Shown here one piece after another: positions 62,801 through 64,000 of a stretch of 64,000 bases of DNA; position 1 is the first letter of the stretch; each line of letters opens with the position of its first letter. Source of the DNA: Aldehydirespirator sp965116965 (GTDB lineage Bacteria; Actinomycetota; Acidimicrobiia; Acidimicrobiales; Aldehydirespiratoraceae). The translations under genes and the position numbers were made by a program. The notes beneath the pieces are model-generated. The model did not search any database, had not been told where the DNA came from, and saw nothing but the letters and a program-made list of their open reading frames with translations. The DNA is taken from contig OZ220743.1 in the NCBI GenBank assembly GCA_965116965.1, positions 3,038,001 through 3,102,000 of the forward strand, written 5' to 3'.

Positions 62801-62997
62801 TCCACATCAGCTTCGAGAGCGTCGCAGGCGAGGACGTCTGCGTCGTATCGGCTTCTTCATCTGCCAAGCCGGTCTTCGCCAAGCCCCACGAAGGCGGCAG
62901 TGGCCATTCCGAATTCTGGGTCCGCATCGGAAACGCCACCAGGCAGCTCCACGGCGACGACATGCTGGAGTACCAAACCAACCACTGGGGCAATTGA
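59899..62997 (+). CDS. Large fusion: PUA/EVE-like, DUF262-HNH, AlbA_2
   Basis: 1032-aa protein from ATG 59899; starts at 59980 or 60004 are also possible. Residues about 36-195 (AWLIRAGRRGEREELALKIG, VGAYVGQLWMLRHHVGVGDL) match the N-terminal base-reader-like region of Mrr-type restriction proteins. About 275-800 is DUF262 (ALPDIQRPFVWSATQVRDL, LLIVDGQQRLTSLFAVL, EDVADIFVRTNSEGVKLKQSDF) with an HNH-like ERHHLFPKAHLKAKG near 757. About 875-1015 is an AlbA_2/schlafen-type domain (ESQTVEFKSTARWSL, GGKLLIGVDDDGNVVGLG). This resembles GmrSD-type modification-dependent nucleases fused to two more domains. Expected to cut modified DNA. Confidence 0.85.
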   Translation: MMDGRSTHPATTLLEAKQGTRRRAEEPMADAERSQMETAWLIRAGRRGEREELALKIGVSGGGWSGLPDLTAVSSRHQLETMLRELSPDWSNHTVGAYVGQLWMLRHHVGVGDLVVMPLKTTSRIALGVVTRPYWYRDDPDPGNRHVVSVDWKRTDLPRTAVREDLLKSLGSVRTICTIARNDGAWRLHQLLLTGIDPGPRTEMGASVETSASLTKSSRSHGEDGERDSESTDSPASGAEPQQLHKDGIQDRVVKPSNSVTALRGRGRAVSPTVYRDTGYTLMYLIEEIRHGKIALPDIQRPFVWSATQVRDLFDSMYRGYPVGTLMFWETGADVGVRQVGGGENDGVARLLIVDGQQRLTSLFAVLTGSPVLTSRYQQKQMRIAFRPDDESFEVTDVAIQRDPEFIPDITVLWADRYRSTVRAFLERLGSHRGATSGNGDGGWSDEQDRLEERIDRVRDLRDFRFQVLELSSSANEEDVADIFVRTNSEGVKLKQSDFILTLMSVHWEKGRRQLEQFCRQAVDRTVTGPSSRNAFIEPGPDQLLRAGVGLAFRRGRLSHVYNILRGKDLETGDVSEARRTAQFEALAHAQDQVLDLSNWHEYLKCLTHAGFRSNRMVTSQNALIYSYMLWLIGRCDFGLDRKTLRGVIARWFFMAQTTGRYTGSYESQIESDLGRLAALADNGGQAFCDELDRLVRATFTNDYWLISLPNRLDTSAAKSPVLTAYQAALNLLDAEALFSDLRIRDLLDPAVTAPRSVERHHLFPKAHLKAKGITGVRQVNAIANMAYLDWPDNADISDDDPLSYWPAMTSRLDPDQLERQIYWHALPVGWAQLDYATFLERRRTLLAAVVRDGFDTLWEDSAPEPAEGVIELLRVGESQTVEFKSTARWSLHASKPDKKMEHVIVKTVCGFLNAQGGKLLIGVDDDGNVVGLGPDLQTLRKGNKDGYELFLRQLLDASLSVTTAGIIHISFESVAGEDVCVVSASSSAKPVFAKPHEGGSGHSEFWVRIGNATRQLHGDDMLEYQTNHWGN

Positions 62998-63036
62998 CCA
63001 TCGCGATACCCATGCCCATCTGCTCCCCGATAGCGC

Positions 63037-64000
63037 ATGCCGGCGCTCCGCTGCCTAACGAACTTGTCGGACAAGACCAATGTGGTCCCTCCGGCCAAGG
63101 TGCCGAAGCGAGCTACTGACGTGTCGGCCGTCTCCCGCAACTCCCATCAGGGACAGCTACGAAGCGCTCCGGTCGAGCATACGAAGACCTGTGGTCGGTG
63201 CGCCGTCGACCGCGAATTCCTAGTGACCAAGAAGCGCCCCGACTATGAAGGCGCGCAAAGTCCGTTGCAGCTGGTGGACCTCTTTGCTGGCGGTGGTGGC
63301 CTCACGCTTGGCGTCGCGGAGGCAGCGCTCCGGATGGGACGTGGAACGGAGGTCGCTCTCGCGGTCGAGAACGACGATCGCGCCGCCGACATCTACGGGC
63401 TCAACTTCCCGCGTGCGAACCTGGTGCGCTCCGGCGTCGAGGCATTTTTTGACGGCGAGGTGGCAGCCCCATTGACTGCCTCGGAGAGGGGCCTTGCCGT
63501 TGCGGTAGGCGAGGTCGACGTTCTTGTCGCCGGGCCTCCGTGTCAGGGGCATTCGAACCTCAACAACCACACCCGGCGTCAGGATCCCCGCAACGCCCTG
63601 TACTTGAGGGCAGTGCGCGCCGTGGAGGTGCTTCGGCCGACTGTCGTCGTGATCGAGAACGTCCCCACCGTGCGACATGACAAGGGCGGTGTTGTGGAAC
63701 GCGCGACTCAGGTCCTTGAGGCCGCCGGGTATTCGGTCGCTAGCGATGTGTTTCGCCTTGTGGAGTTCGGTGTGCCTCAGCGGCGGCGACGGCACATGCT
63801 GCTTGCAGCGATGAATGGCCGGATCGATCCGTCCGTCATGGGCCGCTTAGGTTCGACGTGCGATGACCACACCGAACGGTCCGTGCGCTGGGCGATCGAG
63901 GATCTCGTCGACCAGACAACGGAGTCCGGGCCCGACGCAACCTCAAAGCCGGCACCTGTCAATCTTGAGCGGATGCAGTGGCTAATCGACCAGGACGAGT
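63037..64000 (+). CDS. C5 cytosine DNA methyltransferase, 3' end beyond window
   Basis: Dcm-type methyltransferase, open at the window end. Motif I LVDLFAGGGGLTLGVAEA (near 63264), motif IV VLVAGPPCQGHSNLN with the catalytic Cys (near 63530), motif VI VVIENVPTV (63645) and motif VIII FGVPQRRRRHMLL (63770) are all present. The start is uncertain: ATG 63037, GTG 63121 or GTG 63223; none has a strong ribosome site. An N-terminal HTKTCGRCAVDREF with two Cys is read only from the earlier starts. It may belong to the same restriction cluster or act alone. Confidence 0.88.
   Translation, partial: MPALRCLTNLSDKTNVVPPAKVPKRATDVSAVSRNSHQGQLRSAPVEHTKTCGRCAVDREFLVTKKRPDYEGAQSPLQLVDLFAGGGGLTLGVAEAALRMGRGTEVALAVENDDRAADIYGLNFPRANLVRSGVEAFFDGEVAAPLTASERGLAVAVGEVDVLVAGPPCQGHSNLNNHTRRQDPRNALYLRAVRAVEVLRPTVVVIENVPTVRHDKGGVVERATQVLEAAGYSVASDVFRLVEFGVPQRRRRHMLLAAMNGRIDPSVMGRLGSTCDDHTERSVRWAIEDLVDQTTESGPDATSKPAPVNLERMQWLIDQDE

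Overview
The window is GC-rich, densely coded DNA from an actinobacterial chromosome. I infer Actinomycetota, possibly Acidimicrobiia, from the base composition, the rpmB/rpmG pair, the CysM plus JAMM (Mec-type) genes of sulfur metabolism, the rph-rdgB pair and a tmRNA with an NQRD-type tag. The lineage is inference. Only about 11 kb (19.9-30.8 kb) looks like ordinary core genome. The rest is accessory DNA full of insertion sequences, gene fragments, repeats and defence-type genes.

0-3 kb: an S-layer-homology protein with an HExxH-like motif, a small zinc-ribbon gene lying antisense to another open frame, and an IS1595-type transposase. The transposase element has removed the 5' end of the next gene.

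3-19.6 kb: an unusual array of secreted or surface proteins. It holds SGNH-hydrolase/RTX proteins (calcium-binding GGxGxDxL repeats) and RDD-family membrane proteins. Most RDD genes overlap the RTX frame before them by 4 nt (ATGA or GTGA). An RCC1-repeat lipoprotein and an ORC/AAA-type ATPase also lie here. Several RTX copies are truncated or frameshifted, and copies share long near-identical DNA. Four copies of a repeat unit (two GAACGGGGAATC boxes 22-23 bp apart, then TTGGTATTCCAA) mark the junctions where genes are cut.

19.9-30.8 kb: core block with an SDR oxidoreductase, rdgB-rph-MBL hydrolase, rpmG-rpmB, cysM, two MFS transporters (one frameshifted), a MaoC/alpha-beta-hydrolase fusion, a JAMM peptidase, smpB, a PQ-loop protein and ssrA (tmRNA).

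30.9-43.5 kb, directly after ssrA: a minus-strand defence island. In transcription order it holds SIR2, HerA, a KTSC protein, a DUF1156 methyltransferase, a Swt1-HEPN/DUF499 ATPase and an unknown 318-aa protein. The DUF499 gene is interrupted near its 3' end by a 101-bp MITE-like element. A second copy of that element, 99/101 identical and in inverted orientation, lies at 57.3 kb.

41.7-50.9 kb: one ISL3-family element is present in four copies (three full length, one cut) around remnants of a type III-like restriction-modification pair and a NYN-domain fragment. A PD-(D/E)XK protein, an integrase scrap and a nucleotidyltransferase-HEPN fusion lie between copies.

51-64 kb: more defence-type genes. 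These are a TIGR02391 protein, an IrrE-like protein without its HExxH motif plus a small partner, a decayed second ISL3-type transposase fused against a GNAT-PIN remnant, an HTH/AbiEii-like toxin-antitoxin pair with its own promoter and operator, a methyltransferase with a PD-(D/E)XK nuclease, a 1032-residue fusion of PUA/EVE-like, DUF262/HNH and AlbA_2 domains, and a C5 cytosine methyltransferase that runs off the window end.
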